DNA of 64,000 bases from Capillimicrobium parvum (GCF_021172045.1 NZ_CP087164.1:5518001-5582000); one strand, 5' to 3'. Positions 39,516 to 48,877 are shown, counted from the first letter of the stretch. Made by a program: numbers and translations. The notes: generated by a model not told the origin, from the sequence alone.

Positions 39516-40139
39516 ATGGCCTATGCCGACCTCTTCTGGATCCCGCTCGGCGCAGGCGGGCACTCGGTCGCGTTCAACGGCCGGGTCTTCGAATACCTGG
39601 CCGCCGCGGCCCACCATCGCCGGCGGCGCGATCTCTATCACGCCGCCCTCGTCGCCGAGTTCGGCGGCGAGCGCTACGCCATCGAGCTCGCCCCCTCCCC
39701 GGACGCCGGCGAGGCGAGCCGCGGCGTGGTCGGGACCGGCCCGGTCGGCAGCCGCGCGCTCGAGCGCCTGCGCGTGTTCCGCTACGAGGTGCGCTGCTGG
39801 CGCGGCGGCGCGATTCCCGATATCGGCTATGCGGTTGGCGGCCCGGTGCGCCTGACGACCGACCCGGACGTCGCACGGCGACTGGTCGTGCTCGCCGCGC
39901 AGGCGCCCCGCCCGGTGTGGGGCCGCGACGAGATGCACGCCGGCGAGATGTGGAACTCGAACTCGATGATCGCCTGGGTCATCGCCGCGGCCGGCCTGCC
40001 GGCGGAGGATCTCCAGCCGCCCGGCGGCGGGCGCGCGCCCGGGTGGAACGCCGGCGTCGTGGTGGCGCACCGCCGCGTGCCCGCACCGCGACCCCGTCAG
40101 GTGGGCGGGTCGTCCCTCCGCTCGTCCGCCTCGCCCTGA
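39516..40139 (+). CDS. Hypothetical protein, possibly a permuted NlpC/P60-like fold without the catalytic Cys
   Basis: 207 residues. YHAALVAEFGGERYAIELAP near 47-66 resembles the His-containing strand of permuted NlpC/P60 (YiiX/LRAT-like) proteins, and EMWNSNSMIAWVIAAAGL near 148-165 is where those families have N-C-S-x-F/L-V; here Cys is replaced by Asn or Ser. If correct, it is a non-hydrolytic member. The last 43 bases overlap the flippase-like gene tail-to-tail, so the C-terminus (RQVGGSSLRSSASP) is antisense-constrained. The fold assignment is tentative. Confidence 0.45.
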   Translation: MAYADLFWIPLGAGGHSVAFNGRVFEYLAAAAHHRRRRDLYHAALVAEFGGERYAIELAPSPDAGEASRGVVGTGPVGSRALERLRVFRYEVRCWRGGAIPDIGYAVGGPVRLTTDPDVARRLVVLAAQAPRPVWGRDEMHAGEMWNSNSMIAWVIAAAGLPAEDLQPPGGGRAPGWNAGVVVAHRRVPAPRPRQVGGSSLRSSASP

Positions 40140-41284
40140 CGGCGAAGGCGCGGGAAGCGCGGGCGGCGCGCCGCCCGCTTGGCCTCGCGCTTCTCGCCAC
40201 GGCGCGCCTTCTGCTCGGCGACCTTGACCTTCGCGTCCGCGTACGACTGCTCGACGAGGATCTTGCCGCCCGCCCAGCCGAACGCCCACAGGACGAGCGC
40301 GAGGGCGAAGAGGACGTTCCACATCGTGATCGCCAGCTGCTGGCCGAGCGAGTACGCCGTCGCCGTGGCCGCGTCCGTCACGCCGCGCAGGGCGGCGACG
40401 TTCGTCGCCTGGTTGACGCCGACGCCGCCCGGCGTGACCGAGACCGAGTTCGCGATCGAGTTGCCGCCGACCACCGACATCACCGAGTGAAACGTGACGG
40501 CGATCCCGTAGCCCGACAGGAAGATCGCGATCACGCCGAGCTTCGCCAGCCACGCGACGAACGACGGCAGCGCCACCTTGAGGAGGTAGTCGCGCGGATG
40601 GGCGAGGATCGCGCCGCCCTGCTTCGCCTTGCCGATGACGCCGTGCAGCTTGCGCCGGAAGATCCGCACGAGGACGACGAGGAGGAACACGATGCCGGCC
40701 GCGAGCAGCACCGTGAGCACCGGATCGTCATGCAGCAGCTTGAACTGCCGGTTGAACGTGCCCTCGACCGTCGCGAACAGGTAGACGTAGACGAACGCGC
40801 CGATGAGCGAGAAGAAGATCTTCTGCACGAGGATGCCGCCGACGACGCCCGGGAAGTCCGCCGTGGGGATGATCGCCACGAACATCAGCAGCATCACGAA
40901 CGTGCCGATGTTCGCCGGCAGGAACCCGTTGAGCGCCACGCCGGTCGCGTAGGCGGCGAGGATCTGCCGGTACGGGACGAGCGCCCGCGGGAAGCCGGCG
41001 CGCAGGATGAAGTACCAGCCGAGCGCGGTCATCGTCGTCTGCACGGTCTGCAGCGCCCAGCCCGCGACGAGGTACCCGAGGCCGATCGCCGTCAGCGCGT
41101 CCCACGTGCTGGCGAGCCACCCCGTCACGTCGACGCCGAGCAACTGCAGCACGACGATCGCGGCCGCGATGCCCGCGATCCACGCGACGACCTTGAGCAG
41201 CCGCCGCTTGCGCGAGGGATCGCCGAAGGGCAGCCACCGGCGGTGCCCGGCGGGCGGCACGACGGTCGCTTCGGCGGTGGCCAT
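40097..41284 (-). CDS. Lysylphosphatidylglycerol synthase-type flippase/AglD-like membrane protein
   Basis: 395 residues with about eight to nine membrane helices, matching the UPF0104/LPG-synthase transmembrane domain: GFLPANIGTFVMLLMFVAII (the N-G-x-x-P-x-x-x-G motif), VSVTPGGVGVNQATNVAALR (the P-G-G-x-G motif) and the last helix WNVLFALALVLWAFGWAGG. The tail is a basic 45-residue stretch (KAREK-type). Relatives flip or bind polyprenyl- or phosphatidyl-linked lipids. No catalytic LPG synthase domain is attached. Confidence 0.8.
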   Translation of the reverse strand: MATAEATVVPPAGHRRWLPFGDPSRKRRLLKVVAWIAGIAAAIVVLQLLGVDVTGWLASTWDALTAIGLGYLVAGWALQTVQTTMTALGWYFILRAGFPRALVPYRQILAAYATGVALNGFLPANIGTFVMLLMFVAIIPTADFPGVVGGILVQKIFFSLIGAFVYVYLFATVEGTFNRQFKLLHDDPVLTVLLAAGIVFLLVVLVRIFRRKLHGVIGKAKQGGAILAHPRDYLLKVALPSFVAWLAKLGVIAIFLSGYGIAVTFHSVMSVVGGNSIANSVSVTPGGVGVNQATNVAALRGVTDAATATAYSLGQQLAITMWNVLFALALVLWAFGWAGGKILVEQSYADAKVKVAEQKARRGEKREAKRAARRPRFPRLRRQGEADERRDDPPT

Positions 41285-41330
41285 CGGGTCTAGCTTCTGC
41301 GCCCGGGCCTCCGCTGTCCAGTGCCGGCGC

Positions 41331-43247
41331 TCAACCTCGCAGCGCGCGCAGCGCGTTGAGGATCACGGCGAGGTCGATGACCTCCTGCAGCAGCGCGCCC
41401 GCGACGGGCGGCAGGTAGCCCGCCGCCGCGACGCCCATCGCCACGATGCTGAGCGACATCCCGGCCAGCACGCTCTGGCGCGCGATGGCCAGCGAGCGGC
41501 GGCCGGTGTGGATCGCGTCGGCCACCCGGTCGACCCGGTCGACGGTGATGACCGCGTCGGCGGTCTCCGACGAGACCGTCGCCCCGGCGGCGCCCATCGC
41601 GATCCCCAGGTCGGCCAGCGCCAGCGCGGGCGCGTCGTTGACGCCGTCGCCCACCATGACGATCGGGGCGAGCGCGGGGTCGTCGCGCAGCCGCCGCACG
41701 ACCTCGAGCTTGTCCTCGGGCGAGAGGTCGGCGTAGACGCGGTCGACGCCGACCTCGCGGCCGACGCGCTCGGCGACCGAGCGGCGGTCGCCGGAGACCA
41801 TCGCGACGTGGCGCACGCCCTCGTCGCGGAGGCGCTCGACGATGTGCGCCGCGTCGGGCCGCAGCTCGTCGGCCATCACGATCACGCCGGAGAGCGTCCC
41901 GTCGACGCCGACGAGCACGTGAGCCTCGCCGGAGCCGCGGCCGATCGCCAGGGCGCTGCCGCCGACCCGGTCGCGGTCGTAGCCCTCCGCCACCAGGAAG
42001 GCGCGGCTGCCGACGGACACCCGGTGGCCGTCGACGACGCCGCTGATGCCCTGTCCGGGCTCCTCCCGCACGTCCTGCGGCGTCGCGAGCCGCAGCCCCG
42101 CGTCGCGCGCCGCCCGTGACAGCGCCGCGCCGAGCACGTGCGTCGAGACGCGATCGACCGACGCGGCCAGGCGCAGCAGCTCGCCGCGCCCGCGATCGTC
42201 GAGCGGCACGATCTCGCGCACGTCCGGCGTGCCGACCGTCAGGGTGCCGGTCTTGTCGAAGAGCACGGTGCGCGCCTCGCCGAGCGTCTCGATCGCGCTG
42301 GCGCCCTTGACGATCACGCCCGCCTTCGCCGCTCGCGAGAGGCCGGACACGAGCGCGATGGGCGCGGCCAGGATCAGGGGGCACGGCGTCGCCACCACCA
42401 CGACGGCCAGCCCGCGCACCGCGTCGCCGCTCAGCGCCCAGGCGAGGCCGGCGAGGACCAGCGTCACGGGGAGGAACACGCCCGCGTAGCGGTCCGCCAT
42501 CCGCACGAACGGGGCGCGCTGGCGCTCGGCCTGCTCGACGAGCCGCACGAGCGCCGCGTAGGCGCTGTCGGCGGCCGGGCGGTCGGCGCGGACGTCGAAC
42601 GGCGCGCCCGCGTTGGCGGTGCCGCTCATGACGGTCATGCCCCGGCGCAGCGTCACCGGGAGCGGCTCACCGGTGAGCGTGCTCGTGTCCACGACCGCCT
42701 CGTCGCTCACGACGACCCCGTCGACCGGGATGACCTCGCCCGTGCGCACGAGCGCCACGTCGCCGGGCTGCACCTGCTCGACGGGGACGGCGCGCAGCTC
42801 GCCCCCGACGCGCAGCTGGGCCACGCGCGGGGCACGGCTCACGAGGGCCGTCAGCTCCCGCCGCGCGCGGCGATCAGCGGCGGCCTCGAGCGCCGCCCCG
42901 CCGGAGAACATCAGGCCGATCACGGCGCCGGCGAGCTCCTCGCCCAGGGCCAGGGCGCCGACCATGGCGACGAGCGCGATGGTGTCGACCCCCAGGCTGT
43001 GCTCGACGATCACCGAGCGGCCGACCTCGACCGCCAGCTCGGCGGCAAGCACCGCGACGGCCGCGCGCCAGACCTGGTCCCCCAGGTCGCCGGCACCGGC
43101 CAGGTGAAGCAGCCCGCCGATCAGGATCGCCGCCGCCGCGCCCGTGGCCAGGATCCGCGCGCGGTTGTCGACGAGCCAGGCCCACGCGCGCGGGACCCAC
43201 GGCCGGGCGGCCGCGCCGCTGACGGGCTCCACGGCGGTATCGGTCAC
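41331..43247 (-). CDS. Heavy-metal P1B-type ATPase with a TPC motif and no HMA domain
   Basis: 638 residues. GEVIPVDGVVV and TLTGEPLPV (actuator), membrane metal motif VVATPCPLILAAP (TPC in place of the common CPC), DKTGTLTVG (phosphorylation Asp), SGDRRSVAERV and GDGVNDAPALALADLGIAMG (hinge). The N-terminus goes straight to helices (RILATGAAAAILIGGLLHLA) with no GMTCxxC metal-binding domain. TPC/SPC variants in P1B ATPases alter metal preference (Co/Ni/Fe-like in SPC types), so the metal is uncertain. The start is GTG 43247; a longer upstream frame is a shadow. No metalloregulator is adjacent. Confidence 0.87.
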   Translation of the reverse strand: MTDTAVEPVSGAAARPWVPRAWAWLVDNRARILATGAAAAILIGGLLHLAGAGDLGDQVWRAAVAVLAAELAVEVGRSVIVEHSLGVDTIALVAMVGALALGEELAGAVIGLMFSGGAALEAAADRRARRELTALVSRAPRVAQLRVGGELRAVPVEQVQPGDVALVRTGEVIPVDGVVVSDEAVVDTSTLTGEPLPVTLRRGMTVMSGTANAGAPFDVRADRPAADSAYAALVRLVEQAERQRAPFVRMADRYAGVFLPVTLVLAGLAWALSGDAVRGLAVVVVATPCPLILAAPIALVSGLSRAAKAGVIVKGASAIETLGEARTVLFDKTGTLTVGTPDVREIVPLDDRGRGELLRLAASVDRVSTHVLGAALSRAARDAGLRLATPQDVREEPGQGISGVVDGHRVSVGSRAFLVAEGYDRDRVGGSALAIGRGSGEAHVLVGVDGTLSGVIVMADELRPDAAHIVERLRDEGVRHVAMVSGDRRSVAERVGREVGVDRVYADLSPEDKLEVVRRLRDDPALAPIVMVGDGVNDAPALALADLGIAMGAAGATVSSETADAVITVDRVDRVADAIHTGRRSLAIARQSVLAGMSLSIVAMGVAAAGYLPPVAGALLQEVIDLAVILNALRALRG

Positions 43248-43352
43248 CGATGCATCATGGCTTCGAGCACGACCGCGCACATCCGTACAACGGGGCGCGC
43301 CGGTCCGGGAGAACCCGAAGGCGCGCCGGAGCCGCGGGTAGCATCCGGCGCC

Positions 43353-43982
43353 ATGGACCCCGCGGACGGCCCGCAGCCGGCGTCGGGCGGCTGGCGGGAC
43401 GAGCTCAACCGGCTCGACCTCGCCGTCTACGCCGCCGTCGCCGCCACCCCCACGCCCGCGCTGGACCGGGCGATGCGCGGCCTGTCGCGCGCCGCGGACT
43501 TCTCGAAGCTCTGGATGGGCACCTCGGTGCTGCTCGCCGCGGCGGGCGGGCCGGCCGGCCGGCGCGCCGCGGTCAACGGCCTCGCGTCCACCGCCGCCAC
43601 GGCCGCGGTCGTCAACGCGGTGCTCAAGCCGCTGTCCGGCCGCCGGCGCCCGGACCGCGTCATCCACAGCGTCCCGCTCGCACGCCATGTCGACATGCCG
43701 GGCTCACGCTCGTTCCCGTCCGGGCACGCGGCGTCCGCCTTCTCCTACGCGACGGGCGTGGCCAGCGCCTCGCCGGCGGCCGGCATCCCGGTGACCGTCG
43801 TCGCGGCCCTCGTCGCCTACTCGCGGGTCCACACGGGCGTGCACTACCCGGGCGACGTCATCGCGGGGGCGGTGACCGGCACGGCGCTGGCCCCGCTGGC
43901 GATCACCGGCGTCGAGCGCCTGCGGCTCAGACGACGTGGAACTCGGGCCGCAGCTCGCGCCCGGCGAAGCGCTCGGCGCTGA
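43353..43982 (+). CDS. PAP2-family membrane phosphatase
   Basis: 209 residues. KPLSGRRRPDR (K-x6-RP motif), RSFPSGHAASAFSYATGVAS (P-S-G-H) and YSRVHTGVHYPGDVIAGAVT (S-R-x5-H-x3-D) are the three catalytic motifs of type 2 phosphatidic acid phosphatases / undecaprenyl-pyrophosphate phosphatases. Several hydrophobic helices surround them. It starts 105 bases from the divergent P1B ATPase. The last 56 bases overlap the FAD oxidoreductase gene tail-to-tail. Substrate unresolved. Confidence 0.87.
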   Translation: MDPADGPQPASGGWRDELNRLDLAVYAAVAATPTPALDRAMRGLSRAADFSKLWMGTSVLLAAAGGPAGRRAAVNGLASTAATAAVVNAVLKPLSGRRRPDRVIHSVPLARHVDMPGSRSFPSGHAASAFSYATGVASASPAAGIPVTVVAALVAYSRVHTGVHYPGDVIAGAVTGTALAPLAITGVERLRLRRRGTRAAARARRSARR

Positions 43983-45084
43983 GCGGGGCGACGTCGGCGA
44001 ACGGCGGGCGCCCGACCACGAGGTCGCGGACGATCTCGCCGACCGCGGGCCCCTGCAGGAAGCCGTGGCCGGAGAAGCCGGTGGCGTACAGGAACCGCGA
44101 GACCGAGCGCGCCTCGCCGATGAGCGCGTTGTGATCCGGCGTGACCTCGTAGAGCCCGGCCCAGCCGCCGCGGATTCCCGCGGTGGCGATGCGGGGCGCG
44201 CGCCGCTGGGCGACCTCGAGCAGCGGGCCGATCCAGTCGTCGGTCGTCTCCAGCTTGAAGCCGGGCGTCTCCGCCGGGTCCGCCATCCCCATGAGCAGCC
44301 CGGGCCCCTCACGGTGGAAGTAGAAGCCGGTGGCGAAGTCGATCGTCATCGGGATCTCGCCGGGCAGCCCGTCCATGGGCTCGGTGAAGAGCACCTGGCG
44401 GCGCAGGGGGACGACCGGCAGGTCGACGCCGGCCAGTGCGCCGGAGCTCTGCGACCACGCACCCGCGGCGCACACGACCGTGCCCGTCGCGACCCGGCCG
44501 CGCTGCGTGACGACCTCCCGGATCTCGCCGCCGCGCACGACGATCTCGCGCACCTCGCAGCCGACCGCGACGTGCGCGCCGAGCGCCCGCGCCCCCGCCG
44601 CGTAGCCCTGCACGACGGCCTCCGGCGTCGCGTGCCCGTCCTGCGGCGAGAACGCCCCGGCGAGCACGTCGCCGACCTCGAGCAGCGGCGACAGGTCGCG
44701 CGCCTCGCTCGCCGTCACCAGCCGCGACGGCACCCCGTGCTCGTGCTGCAGCGCGATCGCCGCCTCGAACGCGGCGACCTCCTCCGGCGTCGTCAGCACG
44801 AACAGGTAGCCGACCGGCCGGAAGTCGATCTCCCAGCCGGGCCGGCGGCCGAAGTCCCGGAACGCCGCGAGGCTGCGGGCGCCGATCTGCACGTTGAGCG
44901 CGTCGGAGAACTGCGCCCGCACGCCACCGGCCGCGCGCGACGTCGACCCGCTCGCCAGCTCGCCGCGCTCGCACAGCACGACTCCCGCGCCGGCCTCCGC
45001 GAGGTGGAACGCGATGCTCGTCCCCATCACCCCGCCGCCGACCACCACGACGTCGGCGGCGGCCGGCAGCGCCGCGCGCGTCAC
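43927..45084 (-). CDS. DadA/sarcosine-oxidase-type FAD-dependent oxidase
   Basis: 385 residues. VVVVGGGVMGTSIAFHLAEA at 11-30 is the FAD motif, RGELASGSTSRAAGGVRAQF follows, and GWAGLYEVTPDHNALIGE with FLYATGFSGHGFLQGPAVGE closes the flavin site; the DAO superfamily layout is complete. It oxidises a secondary or alpha-amino substrate. The GTG start overlaps the aldehyde dehydrogenase stop by 4 bases, so the enzymes are made together. Such a pair (oxidase plus ALDH7-like dehydrogenase) resembles AmaA-AmaB of Pseudomonas putida, which take pipecolate to aminoadipate; that assignment is inference. Confidence 0.85.
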   Translation of the reverse strand: MTRAALPAAADVVVVGGGVMGTSIAFHLAEAGAGVVLCERGELASGSTSRAAGGVRAQFSDALNVQIGARSLAAFRDFGRRPGWEIDFRPVGYLFVLTTPEEVAAFEAAIALQHEHGVPSRLVTASEARDLSPLLEVGDVLAGAFSPQDGHATPEAVVQGYAAGARALGAHVAVGCEVREIVVRGGEIREVVTQRGRVATGTVVCAAGAWSQSSGALAGVDLPVVPLRRQVLFTEPMDGLPGEIPMTIDFATGFYFHREGPGLLMGMADPAETPGFKLETTDDWIGPLLEVAQRRAPRIATAGIRGGWAGLYEVTPDHNALIGEARSVSRFLYATGFSGHGFLQGPAVGEIVRDLVVGRPPFADVAPLSAERFAGRELRPEFHVV

Positions 45085-46655
45085 AGCCGGAAGTCGAGTT
45101 GGGCCTGCACCTGCGCCACGTCCATCTGCGCCTTCTGCAGCCGGCCCGCCGTATCCCAGTTCATCGACTGCCAGCGCGTGAACTGGTCGAGCACCCACAC
45201 GCCGGACTGGCGCGAGCCGTTGCCCGACTTGCCGTTGCCGCCGAAGGGCAGGTGCGCCTCGGCGCCGGACGTCGAGTTGTTCACGCTGACCATGCCCGCC
45301 GTGACCTGCTCGTGGAAGCGGAACGCGGTGCGCGGATCGCTCGTGTAGATCGCGCTCGACAGGCCGTAGCCGTGGTCGTTGGCGAGCGCCATGGCCTCGT
45401 CCCACCCCGCGAACCGCGCGACCCCGACGAGCGGCCCGAACGTCTCCGTGCGCGCGAGGTCGTCGTCCGCGCGCACCCCGCTGACGATCGTCGGGTGGCA
45501 GAACAGCCCCCGCCCGGGATCGCCGACGAAGCCCTCGCGCGGCGCCGCCGCGGTGATGCGGCCCGTGGCGGTCGAGCCGTGCAGCTCGTGGTGATCGCGG
45601 ATGAGCCCGAGCCAGTCCTGCTCGAAGCGCGAGAGGAAGCGCTCGTCGATCATCGGGCCGTAGAGCACGTCGCGGGTCGGGTCGCCGATGGCCGCCTCGC
45701 TCACCGCGCGCGCGAACCGGGCGAGGAACTCGTCGTGGACCGCCTCGTGGACGATCGCGGTGCCGAGCGACGTGCACCGCTGGCCGGCCGTGCCGAACCC
45801 GCTGAAGAGCGCGCCCTCGACCGCGAGGTCGAGGTCGGCGTCCGGCATGACGACGAGCGGGTTCTTGCCGCCCAGCTCGAGGCAGGGCGACTGCAGGTGC
45901 CGGCCGCAGAGCTCCCCGATCCGGCGCCCCACGTCCGTCGAGCCGGTGAAGCCGACCTTCTGGACGAGGCCCGCCTCGAGCGCCTGCTCGAGGCCGGCGA
46001 ACGTCGCGGCGCCGTCGGCGAGGACGAGGTGCAGCGCGTCGGCCGGCACCCCGGCGCGCCAGAGGATCTCGGCGAACGCGCGCGCGCAGGCGGGGCTGTA
46101 GTCGGCGGGCTTCCAGACGACCGCGTTGCCGCACAGCAGCGCGGGCACGAGGTACCACGACGGCACGGCGACGGGGAAGTTGCCGGCCGTCACGATGACC
46201 GCGGTGCCGACCGGGCGCCGGAAGGTGAACAGATGCTTGTCGGGCATCTCCGAGGGCACGGTCATGCCGTACAGCCGCCGCCCCTCGCCGAGGAAGAGCT
46301 CGCAGGTGTCGATGGCCTCCTGCACCTCGCCGAGCGCCTCGCCCGCCGGCTTGCCGATCTCGCGCGTGACCAGGCGCGCGAGCGCCTCCTTGTTGCGGCG
46401 CAGCAGCTCGGCCGCGTTCGCGAGCACCTGGCCGCGCACCGGCGCGGGGACGGCCGCCCATGCCGGCTGGCCGTCGCCGGCCGCACGGCAGGCGGCGAGG
46501 ACCGTGGAGGCATCGCCGAAGCGGACCTCGGCGACGACGTCGTCGAGGTCGGCCGGGTTCGTCGAGCGCGCCGGCGTGCCGCCCGGGGCGGGCCGCCCGG
46601 CGATCACCGACCCGACCGCCTCCAGCGCGTCGGTCCAGCCGAGGGTGGTGGTCAT
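45081..46655 (-). CDS. Aldehyde dehydrogenase, ALDH7/AASADH-like
   Basis: 524 residues. VTAGNFPVAVPSWYLVPALL (NAD-binding/substrate channel), GFTGSTDVGRRI, the catalytic Glu in LELGGKNPLVVM, and the nucleophile Cys in FGTAGQRCTSLGTAIVHE. The phrase G-T-A-G-Q-R-C-T is that of ALDH7 enzymes (alpha-aminoadipic semialdehyde / piperidine-6-carboxylate dehydrogenases). The ATG 46655 follows TGGAGGAGC. Upstream in its operon lies only this gene; a FAD oxidase is coupled downstream. Lysine/pipecolate breakdown is the favoured role; other omega-semialdehydes are possible. Confidence 0.85.
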   Translation of the reverse strand: MTTTLGWTDALEAVGSVIAGRPAPGGTPARSTNPADLDDVVAEVRFGDASTVLAACRAAGDGQPAWAAVPAPVRGQVLANAAELLRRNKEALARLVTREIGKPAGEALGEVQEAIDTCELFLGEGRRLYGMTVPSEMPDKHLFTFRRPVGTAVIVTAGNFPVAVPSWYLVPALLCGNAVVWKPADYSPACARAFAEILWRAGVPADALHLVLADGAATFAGLEQALEAGLVQKVGFTGSTDVGRRIGELCGRHLQSPCLELGGKNPLVVMPDADLDLAVEGALFSGFGTAGQRCTSLGTAIVHEAVHDEFLARFARAVSEAAIGDPTRDVLYGPMIDERFLSRFEQDWLGLIRDHHELHGSTATGRITAAAPREGFVGDPGRGLFCHPTIVSGVRADDDLARTETFGPLVGVARFAGWDEAMALANDHGYGLSSAIYTSDPRTAFRFHEQVTAGMVSVNNSTSGAEAHLPFGGNGKSGNGSRQSGVWVLDQFTRWQSMNWDTAGRLQKAQMDVAQVQAQLDFRL

Positions 46656-46692
46656 CGCTGTGCTCCTCCAGGTCGAACGCCGCGACCTCAGG

Positions 46693-48396
46693 CTAGATGA
46701 CGGTCGCCGCTCCGGGAGCGCGGGCGGGCTCCTCCTCGGCGACCGCGGGCTCGCCCCGCATGAGCGAGGCCGCGGCGGCGACGAGGCAGGCGACGATCGC
46801 GAAGAGGAACGCGGCACGCAGGCCATCCTGGAACGGCCCCGAGATCAGCTGCGGGAAGAAGGAGTGGCCGGTCAGGGCGGCCTGGTCGTGGGCCGGGATC
46901 CCCGCGAGCACGTCCGAGCCCACCAGGTGCTGAATCGGGTTGTAGCCGAGGAAGGCGGCGAACAGGATCGAGACCGGCGGCAGCGTCGCGGCGTGATGGG
47001 CGGCCGCCGCCGGGACGCCGTGGGCCTCGAGGCCGGCGCTCATCGTCGCGGGCAGGGTCGCGGCGAGGCCGAGGATGAGCAGGGTGAAGAAGATCCCGAT
47101 CGACAGCACCTGCGCGGAGTTCTGGAACGTCTGGTTCATCGCTCCTCCGGCGCCGCGTTCGCCGCTCGGCAGGCTGTTCATCACGGCCGCGCGGTTCGGC
47201 GAGACGAACAGCCCCATCGACGCGCCGATGAGGAAGATGACCAGGCCGAACACCGGATAGGCGAAGTCGATGGGCACGAGCATCAGCAGGCCGAAGCCGC
47301 AGGCGCTGAGGACGAGGCCCGCGGTGGCGAACGGCCGGGCCCCGAAGCGGTCGGAGAGATGCCCGGATATGGGGCCGACGAGGAGCAGCCCGAAGCTGAG
47401 GGGCAGCATGTAGATGCCCGCCCACAGCGGCGTCTCGCTGAAGCTGTAGCCGTGCTGCGGCAGCCAGATGCCCTGCAGCCAGATGATCAGCATGAACATC
47501 AGGCCGCCGCGGGCGATGGCCGACAGGAACGTCGCCAGCGTGCCGAACGTGAACGCGCGGATGCGAAACAGCGGCAGCCGGAACATCGGCTCGGCGACCC
47601 GACGCTCCACGACGTAGAACGCGATCAGGCTGACCGCGGCGCCGCAGAGCAGCGCGATGACGCGAGGACTCTCCCAGCCGACCGAGTGCCCGCCGTAGGG
47701 GCGGATGCCGTACGTGACGGCGACCATCACCAGGATGAGGCCGAGCGCGAACGTCACGTTGCCCGCCCAGTCGATCCGCGCCGGCCGCGGCGTGCTCAGC
47801 TCCCGCAGGGCGAGGTAGGCCCACACGGTGCCGAAGATGCCGATCGGCACGGTGACGAGGAACACGAGCCGCCAGTTGATCGGCGCGAGGATGCCGCCGA
47901 GGACGAGGCCGATGAACATGCCGCTGACCGCGACGATGTTGCCGATGCCGAGCGCCATGCCGCGCTGGCGCGCCGGGAACGCGTCGGCGATGATCGCGGC
48001 GGAGTTCGCGAGCAGGCACGCTCCGCCGATGCCCTGCACGATGCGCCACGCGATGAGGTAGACCGCGCCCGCGGGGCCCGTCAGCCAGTCGACCGCCAGC
48101 ATGAGCGAGGCGACGGTGAAGATGACGAAGCCGATGTTGAAGATGCGCACCCGGCCGACCATGTCCCCGAGCCGTCCGAGGCTCACCACGAGGACGCTCG
48201 TGGCGACCAGGTAGCCCAGGATCATCCACAGCAGGTACGTCGAGTTCCCCGCGTCGAGCGGGTCGAGCTCGATGCCCCGGAAGATGTCCGGCATCGCGAT
48301 GATCGTGATCGACCCGTCGAGCGTGGCCAGCAGGACGGCGAGCGTCGCGGTCATCAGCGCGACCCACTTGTAGCGCTCGGGGGCCGGCGTCCGCAT
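46693..48396 (-). CDS. MFS transporter, DHA2 family (14 TM)
   Basis: 567 residues. TLAVLLATLDGSITIIAMPD has the DHA2 D1 motif region, SLGRLGDMVGRVRIFNIGFV is motif A, and VSGMFIGLVLGGILAPINWRLVFL is motif C. A 60-residue periplasmic loop precedes the last helices (LEAHGVPAAAAHHAATLPPV), as in DHA2 members with an extended loop 13-14. The start ATG 48396 is 52 bases from the divergent MarR gene, with a palindrome between. Proton-driven export of unknown compounds. Confidence 0.87.
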   Translation of the reverse strand: MRTPAPERYKWVALMTATLAVLLATLDGSITIIAMPDIFRGIELDPLDAGNSTYLLWMILGYLVATSVLVVSLGRLGDMVGRVRIFNIGFVIFTVASLMLAVDWLTGPAGAVYLIAWRIVQGIGGACLLANSAAIIADAFPARQRGMALGIGNIVAVSGMFIGLVLGGILAPINWRLVFLVTVPIGIFGTVWAYLALRELSTPRPARIDWAGNVTFALGLILVMVAVTYGIRPYGGHSVGWESPRVIALLCGAAVSLIAFYVVERRVAEPMFRLPLFRIRAFTFGTLATFLSAIARGGLMFMLIIWLQGIWLPQHGYSFSETPLWAGIYMLPLSFGLLLVGPISGHLSDRFGARPFATAGLVLSACGFGLLMLVPIDFAYPVFGLVIFLIGASMGLFVSPNRAAVMNSLPSGERGAGGAMNQTFQNSAQVLSIGIFFTLLILGLAATLPATMSAGLEAHGVPAAAAHHAATLPPVSILFAAFLGYNPIQHLVGSDVLAGIPAHDQAALTGHSFFPQLISGPFQDGLRAAFLFAIVACLVAAAASLMRGEPAVAEEEPARAPGAATVI

Positions 48397-48411
48397 CGTC
48401 GCAACGATACA

Positions 48412-48422
48412 CAGGCTGCCTG
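48412..48422. promoter_or_regulatory. Candidate MarR operator CAGGC-T-GCCTG
   Basis: A perfect 5-base inverted repeat in the 52-bp gap between the divergent MFS and marR genes; a TACACT -10-like box for marR lies at 48436. It is the only clear dyad in the gap. Confidence 0.45.
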
Positions 48423-48448
48423 CGCATCTGCGGACTACACTCCGCGGC

Positions 48449-48877
48449 ATGCCGACCCGCGAGCCGGCGGCCGCCGAGCTGGCCCACGACCTCCGCGAGA
48501 CGCTCGGGCGCCTCGTGCGCCGCATGCGGGCGGAGCCGGGCCCACCCGTGTCGCGGCTCACCGTCCTGGGCCGGCTGGACCGCGAGGGCCCGGCCAGCAT
48601 CAGCGACCTCGCCGCGGCCGAGCGGATGCGCCAGCAGTCCATGGCGCAGACCGTCCGCGACCTCGAGGCCGACGGGCTCGTGTCCCGCCGGCCGGACCCC
48701 GACGACCGGCGGCGCGCGTTCGTCGAGCTGACGGCCGGGGGCGGCGATCTGCTGCGCGCCACGCGCGCACAGCGCGAGAGCTGGCTGACCGCGGCGCTCG
48801 AGCGCGAGCTGGACGCCGGCGAACGGGCGCTGCTCGTGGATGCGATCGCCCTGCTGGGTCGCCTCGCCGACAGCTGA
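48449..48877 (+). CDS. MarR-family regulator, divergent from an MFS pump
   Basis: 142 residues. The HTH is ASISDLAAAERMRQQSMAQT followed by VRDLEADGLVSRRPDPDDRR and AFVELTAGGGDLL, the recognition helix and D-x-R-R wing of MarR. The close divergent arrangement is the classic one for a MarR repressor controlling an exporter. Confidence 0.87.
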   Translation: MPTREPAAAELAHDLRETLGRLVRRMRAEPGPPVSRLTVLGRLDREGPASISDLAAAERMRQQSMAQTVRDLEADGLVSRRPDPDDRRRAFVELTAGGGDLLRATRAQRESWLTAALERELDAGERALLVDAIALLGRLADS

